From positions 1 through 42,472 of the forward strand of contig DASWXM010000035.1 in NCBI GenBank assembly GCA_036405515.1: DNA of 42,472 bases, written 5' to 3'. Below, piece after piece: positions 1 through 7,294 of the stretch; position 1 is the first letter of the stretch; every line of letters begins with the position of its first letter. The notes under the pieces are model-generated. The model searched no databases, was not told where the DNA came from, and saw only the letters and a program-made list of their open reading frames with translations. The stretch is from JASLCR01 sp036405515. GTDB lineage: Bacteria > Patescibacteriota > Saccharimonadia > Saccharimonadales > Saccharimonadaceae. Both the position numbers and the translations under genes were made by a program.

Positions 1-2
1 TT

Positions 3-1295
3 GTGTTGGTTGTGGTGATCGTCGGTGCAGCGATTCAGAGTGTTCGTCCTGCGGATGCATTAAGTAATGCCGAGAAGCAGAATAGGATCGATGAACTCAC
101 AAAACAAATTAATGAATCGATAGAATCATCGCGCAAGCTTAACCGTCAGTCAAGTTCACTATCATCACAGGTCGCCGCAAGCGAGCGCGAGCGCGAATAT
201 CTGAAAGCCCAGCTGACTACAAATACCAAACAGCTTGGTGACGTGAAGAGAAAAATCCAAGCCAGCGAAAAGCTGTTAGATGAAAAGCGAGGAGCACTCG
301 GCCATATACTGGTATCGAATTACATCGATGGAGATATTTCACCCATTGAGATGCTTGCAAGTAGTGACTCCGTAGCGACATTTCTTGACCGGCAGACGAT
401 GCGCGAGAGTTTGCGTAGTGAGCTGAATAAATCGGTAGAGTCTCTAAAAGAAGCAAAGCGACAGCTTGCTTTTGAAAAAGACAGGCTGGCAAAACTACTG
501 GGTGATCAAGAGAATCAGCGGATTGCATTAGAGCAACGAACTGCCGAGCAGTCGTCACTTCTTGTAGCGACAAATGGACAGTCCGCCAAGCTAGGAAAAA
601 TAACAGCAAAGATGGCAGAGGAGCGTAAGAAGCTTCAGGTGAGCCAGCAGCAACAGATGGCCAATGCAATGGCAGGGGCAGAGTTGGTGACGAGCGGTAC
701 GATATCCGAGCCAGTTGCTCAGGCGCCGAACCCTCAGCCCAAGCCGAAACCAACACCGAAACCTACAGCCCCTACGAAACCAAAGCCCACTGAGCCTACA
801 GAGACTCCGAAGTCAACAACTCCTGCGCCAACCCCAAAACCAAAGCCTACCCCGACCCCAAAACCGCCCATTGTATTGCCGAACGGTGGTTATCCAACCT
901 ATCTGCAAAACTGCTTTGTAGACAGAAACGCACTGAGTTACGGTATTGACCCGTGGGGCTACGGCTGTCGTCAGTGTGTGAGTTATACCGCATGGAAAGT
1001 ATTGCAAAAGACGGGTAGGGCAGCGATGTACTGGGGCAACGCTAAAGACTGGCCAGCAAGTGCCAAACGAGTTGGTTACAAGACTGGCACCACTCCAAAG
1101 GCAAAATCTGTCGGCGTCATGACAAGCGGCCCGTACGGCCATGTCGTTTGGGTTGAAAAAGTAAACCCTGGCGGTACGATCAATATTTCGCAGTACAACT
1201 ATTGGCTGCCAAACAAGTCAAATGGTGGCTGGGGCTGGTATTCTGAATTTAAAAATGTTTCACCGAGCGCGTATCAGCTATATATTTACGTTTAG
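3..1295 (+). CDS. PcsB-like secreted coiled-coil CHAP-domain protein (5' end probably outside window)
   Basis: Probable cell-wall hydrolase or amidase acting outside the membrane. The visible N terminus is a hydrophobic signal-peptide core ending near ADALS, without the usual positively charged start, so the true start probably lies just before the window. Residues ~22-215 are Lys/Glu/Gln-rich and predicted coiled coil, as in PcsB/CwlO-type proteins. A linker of about 60 residues made of Pro, Lys and Thr follows (~240-295). The C-terminal ~130 residues are a CHAP domain with a candidate nucleophile Cys325 (motif RQCVSYTAW) and His380 (PYGHVVWVE). PcsB-family coiled coils are known to be activated by FtsEX; an upstream ftsX is an inference only. 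The stop overlaps the end of the convergent rarA by 4 nt. It is a paralogue of the CHAP protein at 5746-6390. Confidence 0.85.
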   Translation: MLVVVIVGAAIQSVRPADALSNAEKQNRIDELTKQINESIESSRKLNRQSSSLSSQVAASEREREYLKAQLTTNTKQLGDVKRKIQASEKLLDEKRGALGHILVSNYIDGDISPIEMLASSDSVATFLDRQTMRESLRSELNKSVESLKEAKRQLAFEKDRLAKLLGDQENQRIALEQRTAEQSSLLVATNGQSAKLGKITAKMAEERKKLQVSQQQQMANAMAGAELVTSGTISEPVAQAPNPQPKPKPTPKPTAPTKPKPTEPTETPKSTTPAPTPKPKPTPTPKPPIVLPNGGYPTYLQNCFVDRNALSYGIDPWGYGCRQCVSYTAWKVLQKTGRAAMYWGNAKDWPASAKRVGYKTGTTPKAKSVGVMTSGPYGHVVWVEKVNPGGTINISQYNYWLPNKSNGGWGWYSEFKNVSPSAYQLYIYV

Positions 1296-2449
1296 TTGAT
1301 ATCTTCTGGTAAGAACCCCTTTGTATGTTTAAAGTCAGCTTGCCATTTATAATCTTTGCCATAGCCAAGATCTTTCATTAATTTTGTTGGAGCGTTGCGA
1401 ATATGGAGCGGGACGGGTGCATCGGGATAATCTTTGGCGAGGCCTTTGGCTTCGTACATCAGGTCGGTGATCTCACGCGATTTTTCACTTCGCGCCAGAG
1501 CCGTCGCGCAGTGATAGAGGATATAGTTTGACTCCGGCATACCAACACGCTCGACAGCCTGGAAGGTTGCAACTGCTAGGCTGAGCGCACCGTTGCCGGC
1601 CAATCCTACATCTTCACTGGCAAATATCACCATACGCCGGGCGATAAATTTCGGGTCTTCGCCGGCATCAATCATCCGGCTGAGATAATACAAAGTTGCT
1701 TTGACGTCACTACCACGCATGCTTTTTATGAATGCCGAGACGACATCGTAGTGCATGTCACCTTTTTTGTCGTAGCCAGGTACTTTTTTCTGAGCGGCTG
1801 CTTTGACGATTTCTGGTGTGACTTTCTCGCCGAAGCTAAGAGCTAGCTCGAGATTGCCAAGTGCCACGCGTGCATCGCCGCCAGATAGTTCCGCCAAGTA
1901 ATCTAGCGCTTTCGGTGTAACGTTCTTAGCTTGTTTAAGTTGCTTTAATGCACGTTTTAGAATATCGATAATCTCATCTTTTGAAAGCGGCTGTAATACG
2001 AGTACACGAGTGCGGCTGAGTAGCGGGGTGATGACTTCAAAGCTCGGATTCTCCGTCGTGGCACCGATGAGCGTGATAAGGCCGGACTCAACATGTGGCA
2101 GGAACGCATCTTGCTGGGCTTTGTTAAACCGGTGGATTTCATCAACAAAAAGAATCGTACGAAGTTTAAGATTCCAGTTCTGCCGCGCATGCTCAATGAC
2201 TTTCTCGACATCTTTTTTACCACTCGTCACGGCCGAAAGTTCGATAAACTCAGCATTTACTTCTTTAGCGATGATTCGTGCTAAGGTGGTCTTGCCAGTA
2301 CCTGGCGGTCCCCACAGTATCAGGCTGACCGGTTCTTTTTGTTTGACGATTCGCCTGAGAATTTCTGTGTCGCCGAGCAGGTGTGTCTGACCGATCACTT
2401 CATCGAGTGTTTCGGGCCTCATTTGTTCGGCGAGCGGTACACGTGTCAT
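1292..2449 (-). CDS. rarA: Replication-associated recombination protein A (RarA/MgsA) AAA+ ATPase
   Basis: Clamp-loader-like AAA+ ATPase (385 aa) acting at stalled or collapsed replication forks. The Walker A motif GPPGTGKTT and Walker B FVDEIHRF are clear, followed by the sensor region GATTENPSF typical of the RarA/WRNIP1 family and by the C-terminal tetramerisation region with SLAVATFQAVERVG. The start at 2449 (MTRVPLAEQMRP) was preferred over upstream ATGs because a TATACT -10 box on this strand (2461-2456) ends 6 nt before it, which leaves no room for an upstream start. No Shine-Dalgarno sequence is present. It is divergent from ddl and shares its promoter region. Length matches the family. 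Confidence 0.95.
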   Translation of the reverse strand: MTRVPLAEQMRPETLDEVIGQTHLLGDTEILRRIVKQKEPVSLILWGPPGTGKTTLARIIAKEVNAEFIELSAVTSGKKDVEKVIEHARQNWNLKLRTILFVDEIHRFNKAQQDAFLPHVESGLITLIGATTENPSFEVITPLLSRTRVLVLQPLSKDEIIDILKRALKQLKQAKNVTPKALDYLAELSGGDARVALGNLELALSFGEKVTPEIVKAAAQKKVPGYDKKGDMHYDVVSAFIKSMRGSDVKATLYYLSRMIDAGEDPKFIARRMVIFASEDVGLAGNGALSLAVATFQAVERVGMPESNYILYHCATALARSEKSREITDLMYEAKGLAKDYPDAPVPLHIRNAPTKLMKDLGYGKDYKWQADFKHTKGFLPEDIN

Positions 2450-2471
2450 ATGTATAGTATACTTGTATGTA
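2450..2471. promoter_or_regulatory. Shared divergent rarA/ddl promoter with a palindromic -10 region
   Basis: The octamer AGTATACT (2456-2463) is its own reverse complement, so it gives a TATACT -10 box on both strands. The minus-strand box is 6 nt from the rarA ATG (2449) and the plus-strand box 8 nt from the ddl ATG (2472). Both transcripts are predicted to start at or within about 2 nt of the start codon. No convincing -35 was found. Confidence 0.7.
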
Positions 2472-3500
2472 ATGAGCCGACAAACTGTACTACTCTTGTT
2501 TGGTGGTGAATCGTCTGAACACGATGTTTCTATCATGAGCGCGCGCAATGTCTATGCAGCAATGGATGGAGAAAAATACGATGTTTTGCTTTGCTATATC
2601 GATCGAACAGGCAAGTGGTGGCTGCTTGATAACTGGCAGGAAAATCTTGATGAGCATGGTGGTGTACGGTTAGCTGCCGTACCCGGATCTGGGAGCTTTA
2701 TTACCATTCCTGGCGATAAAGTCGTTCATGTCGACATTGCTTTCCCGGTGCTTCATGGAGAAAACGGACACGAAGATGGCGCGGTACAGGGGCTCATGAA
2801 CCTTACTCACATTCCGGTGATAGGGTGCAGTCTTGGTGCAAGCGCGGTCTGTTGGGATAAACTCTATACAAAACAGCTTCTCGTGGCAAATAATATTTCA
2901 GTCACACCATATGTAGCGTATCGAAAGGGTGAGACTATGCCGTCCTATGATGAGCTTGCTTTACGACTGAGTACGGAGTTATTCGTTAAGCCAACCGTAG
3001 CTGGCAGTTCGGTTGGTGTGAGCAAGGTACATAGCGAAGCAGAGCTCCAGCCGGCAATCGAAGCCGCACTCGAGCACTCGATGACTGTATTGATTGAAAA
3101 AGCGGTCGTAGGCCGCGAGCTGGAAGTGGCGGTACTTGGTAATCCCCCAAACCATCAGACGAGTGGTGTCGGAGAGATCATTCCTGGTGAGGAATTCTAT
3201 AGTTATGAAGATAAATATTCACCAGATAGCAAGGCCCAAGTGTTAACTCGGGCCGATTTGTCAGATGATCTTCGTGATCAGATTAAAGCGGTTGCCTATG
3301 ACGCGTATTCAGTGCTTGGATGCGAAGGACTTGCCCGTGTTGACTTCCTTGTGGCTGAATCGGGTAAAATCTATGTAAACGAATTAAATACACTCCCTGG
3401 CTTTACGAACATCAGTCAGTATCCGAAGCTATGGAGCGAGCAAAGTATTCGATATTCTGAATTGATCGATCGTCTTATCGAGCTCGCCTCGAAAAAATGA
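2472..3500 (+). CDS. ddl: D-alanine--D-alanine ligase
   Basis: ATP-grasp ligase (342 aa) that joins two D-alanines for the peptidoglycan stem; MurF-type ligases use the product, and a MurF-like gene lies at 7460. Family landmarks are LFGGESSEHDVS at the N terminus, FPVLHGENGHEDG, the glycine loop GSSVGVSK, FYSYEDKY (a Tyr position typical of Ddl rather than of VanA-type ligases) and the metal-binding NELNTLPGFT near the C terminus. The start at 2472 (MSRQTV) was chosen because the -10 box TATACT at 2458-2463 overlaps the codons upstream of it; an in-frame TTG at 2463 lies inside the box. No Shine-Dalgarno sequence is present. Confidence 0.96.
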   Translation: MSRQTVLLLFGGESSEHDVSIMSARNVYAAMDGEKYDVLLCYIDRTGKWWLLDNWQENLDEHGGVRLAAVPGSGSFITIPGDKVVHVDIAFPVLHGENGHEDGAVQGLMNLTHIPVIGCSLGASAVCWDKLYTKQLLVANNISVTPYVAYRKGETMPSYDELALRLSTELFVKPTVAGSSVGVSKVHSEAELQPAIEAALEHSMTVLIEKAVVGRELEVAVLGNPPNHQTSGVGEIIPGEEFYSYEDKYSPDSKAQVLTRADLSDDLRDQIKAVAYDAYSVLGCEGLARVDFLVAESGKIYVNELNTLPGFTNISQYPKLWSEQSIRYSELIDRLIELASKK

Positions 3501-3525
3501 TATACTGAGGATAATTAAACGGAGG
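3501..3525 (+). promoter_or_regulatory. Promoter and ribosome binding site of the slipin gene
   Basis: A TATACT -10 box (3501-3506) begins right after the ddl stop codon, and GGAGG (3521-3525) sits 5 nt before the ATG at 3531. The slipin gene therefore has its own promoter and a leader of about 18 nt, in contrast to the leaderless genes on either side. Confidence 0.6.
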
Positions 3526-3530
3526 AAAAC

Positions 3531-4277
3531 ATGGAACTACTAATAGGTGTTATTATTGTACTCGTCATTTTTGTCTTGAGTGGTATTAAGGTTGTCAATC
3601 AATATGAGCGAGGCGTTGTACTGACTCTTGGTCGCTTCACCGGCATTCGCCAGCCAGGGCTTCGCGTTGTTGTGCCTATCTTTCAACGATTGATCCGTGT
3701 GGACGTGCGCTCGACACCAATTGATGTGCCAAAGCAAGAGATTATCACTAAAGACAATGTCACTGCAGGTGTCGATGCTGTTGTTTACTTCCGTGTACTT
3801 GATGCACCAAAAGCAGTACTTGAAACCACAAACTATGTTTATGCGACAAGCCAATTTGCACAGGCAGCGCTTCGTGATATCACGGGTAACTTTGAGCTTG
3901 ATGAACTACTGAGCAAACGTGAAGAAATCAGTGAAAAGATTAAAGAGATTGTCGACAGTCAGACCTCACAATGGGGAATTGATGTTGAAAACGTCAAGAT
4001 CCAGAATATCGAGCTTCCACAAGACATGAAGCGTGCAATGGCTAAGCAAGCTGAAGCAGAGCGAGAGCGACGCAGTAATATCATTAATGCTGAAGGTGAA
4101 AAAGCAGCTGCCGAGACATTGGCTCAGGCTGCGGCAATTATCTCAGGAACACCTGGTGCGCTTAACCTTCGAACACTGAATACTCTTGAACGTATCAGTA
4201 CTGAGCCGTCACAAAAAACGACTTTTCTTTTCCCGATCGAGTTGCTTGATGCTATCGGTGGTCGTAACCAGAAATAG
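3531..4277 (+). CDS. Slipin / stomatin-like SPFH (band 7) membrane protein
   Basis: Membrane-anchored scaffold protein (248 aa). An N-terminal hydrophobic segment (residues ~2-20) precedes the SPFH/band 7 domain, recognised by VNQYERGVVLTLGRF, GLRVVVPIFQ and the conserved middle part with KDNVTAGVDAVVYFRV. A C-terminal Ala/Glu-rich helix (~165-200, KQAEAERERRSNIINAEGE) is the oligomerisation coiled coil of this family. Bacterial slipins are associated with membrane microdomains and often with NfeD proteases; no nfeD is next to it here. It has its own promoter and a clear GGAGG. Length is normal. Confidence 0.93.
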   Translation: MELLIGVIIVLVIFVLSGIKVVNQYERGVVLTLGRFTGIRQPGLRVVVPIFQRLIRVDVRSTPIDVPKQEIITKDNVTAGVDAVVYFRVLDAPKAVLETTNYVYATSQFAQAALRDITGNFELDELLSKREEISEKIKEIVDSQTSQWGIDVENVKIQNIELPQDMKRAMAKQAEAERERRSNIINAEGEKAAAETLAQAAAIISGTPGALNLRTLNTLERISTEPSQKTTFLFPIELLDAIGGRNQK

Positions 4278-4319
4278 CTTGCGAGTTCGCCTCTGTTCCG
4301 GTACAATGGAGCGGAGTGT

Positions 4320-4395
4320 GGCTCTTTAGCTCAGTTGGTAGAGCAGAGGCCTGAAGAGCCTTGTGTCACTGGTTCAAGTCCAGTAGGAGCCACCA
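4320..4395 (+). tRNA. tRNA-Phe (anticodon GAA)
   Basis: The cloverleaf can be folded by eye: 7-bp acceptor GGCTCTT/AGGAGCC, 4-bp D stem with loop AGTTGGTA, anticodon loop CTGAAGA with GAA at 34-36, T arm ACTGG-TTCAAGT-CCAGT, and a genomically encoded 3' CCA. A TACAAT -10 box lies at ~4302-4307. G18/G19 and C56 are normal, unlike in the tRNA-Gly of this window. Confidence 0.96.
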
Positions 4396-4431
4396 AATAA
4401 AAACCCGATCCTCGTGATCGGATTTTTATTT
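4395..4431. terminator. Bidirectional intrinsic terminator
   Basis: Stem CCGATC/GATCGG (4405-4410/4416-4421) with loop CTCGT, extended by an A-rich and a T-rich arm. It can end the tRNA-Phe transcript on the plus strand and the csoR-DUF4396-DUF305 operon on the minus strand. Confidence 0.8.
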
Positions 4432-4449
4432 GGCCGGGAAAAAGCAGCC

Positions 4450-4824
4450 TTAGTGCATCGTATGTTCAGCCGGTTGCGTCGTGTTATACCAATCCTTCTT
4501 CCATTGCTGCATTTTAGCGATTTCTTCTTCCTGTGCATCAACGATTGCTTTTGAAAGATCCTTGATTTCTTGATGCTCGGCACGTTCACCGGAAAGTTTC
4601 GCCATGTCGACTGCTGCCTGGTGATGATCGATCATGTGGGTGATGAAAGTTCTGTCATAATCATCACCCTTTTTATCTTTCAGCGCGGCAGTTATTTGGC
4701 TCATGCTGACTTCTTTTTTATCCGTAGGCTCGGTAGATGATTTCTCTAGCGAGGCGGCGGTAGCTACTAGTAACCCTCCGAGAAAGAACCCGAGAAGTCC
4801 GTATAATAGTGATTTTGTTTCCAT
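4450..4824 (-). CDS. Membrane-anchored DUF305 protein
   Basis: Small protein (124 aa) with one N-terminal membrane segment (residues ~6-25) and an extracytoplasmic DUF305 helical domain. The DUF305 signature is visible as THMIDHHQAAVDMAKLS followed by AEHQEIKDLSKAIVDAQ and EIAKMQQWKKDW. The C terminus ends in EHTMH, a possible metal-binding tail. DUF305 proteins are often found near copper genes but their biochemical role is not settled. It is the last gene of the operon with DUF4396 (12-nt gap) and csoR, so CsoR control and a metal-related role are inferred from context. Confidence 0.88.
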   Translation of the reverse strand: METKSLLYGLLGFFLGGLLVATAASLEKSSTEPTDKKEVSMSQITAALKDKKGDDYDRTFITHMIDHHQAAVDMAKLSGERAEHQEIKDLSKAIVDAQEEEIAKMQQWKKDWYNTTQPAEHTMH

Positions 4825-4836
4825 GACTTCTCCTTT

Positions 4837-5337
4837 TTAGTGATTATGTCCGTGGTGGTATTTCATGACGAGCGCATGTCCTTTGCCTTTGGTGAGCAAG
4901 TAGCGATTTACAGGATACGCCGCAAAGTATGCGATCATCAGGGCGATCGGCATGCTGATCCAAAAAAGTGGATCGACAAGTCCGGCAGCCATTGCACCTG
5001 GTATTGCTAGCATGACCGCATTGTCAACTACTTCCATGGTCGCGATCGAAAGGGTATCGGCGGCGAAGACGATCGATAGCGCTGCAAAAAAGCCAAGACC
5101 GGCTTTCTTGAGCGGGAGGGTGGAAAGAGTAAACCCAAAGACGAATGCGAGAGCTATCGCTAGGATGACTGTCATGAGATTGCTGAGCCCGAAGGCAGTT
5201 CCGATAATCAGCCCGATTACTTCACCGATCGCACAGCCTGTCAGACAGTGTAGGGTGGCGCTTGCCGCCATCTTGTTTAAACTAGTCTTATCGTTATGGC
5301 TGTAATGGTGGCTATGGTGATGTTCCTCGTGATGCAT
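4837..5337 (-). CDS. DUF4396 membrane protein with His-rich ends (putative copper-related)
   Basis: Integral membrane protein (166 aa) with about four predicted transmembrane helices. The first 15 residues hold eight histidines, and the C terminus ends KYHHGHNH. A conserved-looking motif LHCLTGCAIGEVIG in the first helix contributes His-Cys-x3-Cys inside or next to the membrane, and MIAYFAAYPVNRYLL lies in the last. These features fit the DUF4396 family, whose function is unknown. The metal-binding potential at both ends and its place directly behind csoR (2-nt gap) suggest copper or another soft metal as ligand; transport, chaperoning or sequestration cannot be told apart from sequence. Confidence 0.8.
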   Translation of the reverse strand: MHHEEHHHSHHYSHNDKTSLNKMAASATLHCLTGCAIGEVIGLIIGTAFGLSNLMTVILAIALAFVFGFTLSTLPLKKAGLGFFAALSIVFAADTLSIATMEVVDNAVMLAIPGAMAAGLVDPLFWISMPIALMIAYFAAYPVNRYLLTKGKGHALVMKYHHGHNH

Positions 5338-5339
5338 CG

Positions 5340-5609
5340 TTACTTCTTTCGTTTTAACTTATATACTTTTAATATTTCTTCGGTCGCCTGATTATCATCA
5401 CCATTTTTGATCTGATGAATAACATGAGTGCTCAAATGATTTTCGAGCAGTAAATCTTCGACACCGGAGAGCGCTTCTTTAATGGCTGATGCTTGGGCGA
5501 TGATGTCGATACAATACGTATCTTCATCGACCATTTTCTGCAAGCCGCGTACTTGACCTTCGATGATCTTGAGGCGTCGCATTGCTCGTGGTTTTATATC
5601 TTCTCTCAT
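5340..5609 (-). CDS. csoR: CsoR/RcnR-family metal-sensing repressor, C-H-H type
   Basis: All-helical DNA-binding metal sensor (89 aa) of the DUF156 family. The core RRLKIIEGQVRGLQKMV is typical. By spacing, the metal ligands are Cys33, His58 and His62. This is the C-H-H pattern reported for the Thermus thermophilus CsoR, where classical copper sensors have C-H-C; it also resembles part of the RcnR nickel/cobalt set. Copper(I) is the likeliest signal but Ni/Co/Zn cannot be excluded. Metal binding releases such proteins from DNA. A matching operator lies within its own promoter, so the operon is probably autoregulated. The ATG is 6 nt from the -10 box with no Shine-Dalgarno sequence. Confidence 0.93.
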   Translation of the reverse strand: MREDIKPRAMRRLKIIEGQVRGLQKMVDEDTYCIDIIAQASAIKEALSGVEDLLLENHLSTHVIHQIKNGDDNQATEEILKVYKLKRKK

Positions 5610-5615
5610 AGCTTT

Positions 5616-5645
5616 ATGATACCCCTAGGGGGTATATGAAGTCAA
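5616..5645 (-). promoter_or_regulatory. csoR promoter with CsoR-type operator in the -35/-10 spacer
   Basis: On the minus strand: -35 TTGACT (5645-5640), 18-bp spacer, -10 TATCAT (5621-5616), ATG at 5609. The near-perfect palindrome ATACCCC-TA-GGGGGTAT (5619-5635 on the plus strand) fills most of the spacer and overlaps the -10. G/C tracts flanked by AT pairs are the known operator form of CsoR/RcnR proteins. Bound repressor should block RNA polymerase directly. Confidence 0.85.
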
Positions 5646-5670
5646 ATAGAAGATTATATAAAATGATTAA

Positions 5671-5696
5671 AGTACTACCCAAGAGAGGGCAGTACT
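5671..5696 (-). terminator. Stem-loop downstream of the second CHAP gene
   Basis: AGTACT and AGTACT pair around CCC/GGG with one A-C mismatch and a 6-nt loop. On the minus strand the stem is followed by TTAATCATTTT, so it may end the CHAP transcript. The T run is interrupted, so termination is likely but not certain. Confidence 0.45.
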
Positions 5697-5745
5697 GAAA
5701 AGTATCAAATTATAGTATTTTTCTACTTGCAGAAGCCTCTGCTAT

Positions 5746-6390
5746 CTAAAATGAAATATAGTAGTTGGGCATGGACGAGGAAATGCGCATCTCGCTGTAA
5801 TGACCCGATCCAGTGCCGCCTGCATTGTAGTAGTCGTATTGGCTAATGTCGATCGTGCTATCACTATTCACTCTCTCAACCCACACTAGATGACCGTATG
5901 CTCCTGCCACTATCACCCCGACAGAGTTAACACTTGGTGTAGTACGTATTGTTTTGCCCGCAGCTTGTGCACTTGCTGGCCATTGAGCTGCATTTCCGTA
6001 GTAGTGCGGAGCGTATCCAGTACTCTGGTAAACCTTGAAGGCGGCATAGCTTGTGGCAGTTCGGTTGTAATATCCCCATGGATCTACAATGGTCGCATAG
6101 GGAGCTGTTGCTAAGTATTCTAGATAACCGCCATTTATACTGGGCTCAGGAGTCGGAGTCTGTTCTCTGCAGGCTTCTTTATCAAGCCTATTCTGTTCGG
6201 CATTTGAGCCTTTGAGTGTTTTACGATCCTCGGGGTTGTTTGATGTCGAGCGAAGCTGGCCGAAACATGCGGTGACGTTGGCGTTACTTTCCTTTACCTC
6301 AGCGGCCATTATAGGACTTGAGAATACCACAGAACTGATTGCTATAGATGTTACCAATGTAAATATTTTACTCAAAATGACTAACTTCAT
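5746..6390 (-). CDS. Secreted CHAP-fold protein lacking the catalytic cysteine
   Basis: Exported protein (214 aa) with a signal peptide (first ~30 residues, ending near MAAEV) and a C-terminal CHAP fold. It aligns without gaps to the CHAP domain of the protein at 3-1295 (GGY.EYL, DPWGYY, GNAAQWPASA, SVGVIVAGAYGHLVWVERV, IDISQYDYY). The catalytic Cys is replaced by Ala112 (codon at 6057-6055): RQCVSYTAW there corresponds to RTATSYAAF here. His167 is kept. It is therefore probably not a peptidase or amidase and may bind cell wall or regulate the active paralogue. The start at 6390 has a GGAGG 5 nt upstream. A -10 TATAGT lies near 6414. No pairing partner for the single Cys residues of the linker is obvious. 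Confidence 0.85.
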   Translation of the reverse strand: MKLVILSKIFTLVTSIAISSVVFSSPIMAAEVKESNANVTACFGQLRSTSNNPEDRKTLKGSNAEQNRLDKEACREQTPTPEPSINGGYLEYLATAPYATIVDPWGYYNRTATSYAAFKVYQSTGYAPHYYGNAAQWPASAQAAGKTIRTTPSVNSVGVIVAGAYGHLVWVERVNSDSTIDISQYDYYNAGGTGSGHYSEMRISSSMPNYYISF

Positions 6391-6619
6391 ACCCCTCCAA
6401 TTTATATACACTATATCATAGAGTTTGGAGCTTCATGGTTAATATGACTAACACCCGCCTCCTCCTAGTAATAAAATGAAATATACTCCATCCATTAAGC
6501 GACTACTTGACAAGTCTGCAAAGATTAAAGTAAACCGAGTACTTTTTAGAGGGAGCAATCAACTTGACAGCCCTCAATCCCTATGTGACAGTACAAATTT
6601 CCAGCGAGGTGATTATATA

Positions 6620-7217
6620 TCAGAGGTTTGCTTCAATGAAGCGACTTAGCGGTTCGCCTATGCCTCTCTGCCAGAATTGAGCTTGCTCTTCTTCGGTCAT
6701 TTCAGAAATGTACTTGCCTGTCTCTGGGTCAACCTGGATGGCCTCCAGCGGGAAGCCCGGAATCATTTTGTCGCTTGCTTTAGCAACAAATAAACGAGGT
6801 GAAATAATAACTTCTTCGATACTTGTACCATCAGGTTTAGCTATCGATACACCAAACTCCCAATAGCCTTCGATTTGCTCGCCGTGACTTCTTACAAGTT
6901 CCTTGTAATTCTCAAGCATCTCCTCGTCTGTTGAGCGCTCAGTACCGCCAATTCGTCTAACATAAAGTCCAGGCTGTTCACCTTCTGGCAAGTCATTGAA
7001 ATATAGTGCGTTATCTATCGCAAAAACGGTTCGTCCAAGAGCATTCGCATAAGCCGTTGCTTTTTTCCTGCACTGTCTTACCATCTTCTTTAATGGTAAT
7101 GCTGATGTCAAATTCATTAATTCCTCTGACAAGAACATGCTTGCCTAACGCGCCTTGTACTTGTTGAATCTTGGCCTCGTTACTTGTTCCAAATATCAGT
7201 TCTTTCATCTTACTCAT
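6620..7217 (-). pseudogene. Ham1/RdgB-type non-canonical purine NTP pyrophosphatase, frameshifted
   Basis: Ham1-family enzymes remove ITP, XTP and dITP from the nucleotide pool. The 5' part (7217 to ~7061) encodes the substrate-loop motif IFGTSNEAKIQQVQ and EDGKTVQEK; the 3' part (to 6620), in another frame, continues with ATAYANALG, the active-site-like AIDNAL and PGLYVRRIGG. Joining them needs the loss of one base from a run of six A (T6 at 7061-7066 on the plus strand), after which the product is about 198 aa, a normal family length. The promoter is intact: -10 TACCAT (7229-7224) ends 6 nt before the ATG at 7217. It could be a sequencing or assembly error in a homopolymer, a recent mutation, or slippage-dependent expression. 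The sequence downstream of the shift is not decayed, so the break is recent or artefactual. Confidence 0.85.
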
Positions 7218-7257
7218 GGGCTAATGGTAGCAAATCAATCTAAAGAAAGAAAATAAA

Positions 7258-7273
7258 ACACCTGAGCAGGTGT
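7258..7273 (-). terminator. Intrinsic terminator of tRNA-Gly
   Basis: Minus-strand stem ACACCTG/CAGGTGT-type hairpin followed by TTTTATTTTC, about 20 nt after the tRNA-Gly CCA end. Confidence 0.75.
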
Positions 7274-7294
7274 CTATGTATTAGTCTGTATATG

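Noticed and set aside
2010..2390. Long open frames opposite rarA, pheT, leuS and others
   Set aside because: These lie antisense to well-recognised genes, lack recognisable motifs and starts, and follow from the codon bias of the genuine genes.
6425..6475. AGGAGGAGG followed by a GTG on the minus strand, a possible 12-codon leader peptide upstream of the CHAP gene
   Set aside because: The ribosome-site match is good, but the frame is only 12 codons, overlaps the -10 of the CHAP gene, and no promoter for it could be seen.
6476..6649. 57-codon open frame on the plus strand between the CHAP gene and the Ham1 gene
   Set aside because: There is no ribosome binding site or promoter with the usual spacing, and its last 30 bases overlap the 3' end of the Ham1 gene on the other strand. 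Composition is not informative. Kept out of the feature list.
7061..7066. A6 run in the Ham1 gene as programmed frameshift signal
   Set aside because: A programmed shift would usually have a stimulatory structure or an internal Shine-Dalgarno sequence. None was seen, and an extra base in a homopolymer is simpler. Recorded as a finding, not as a regulatory site.
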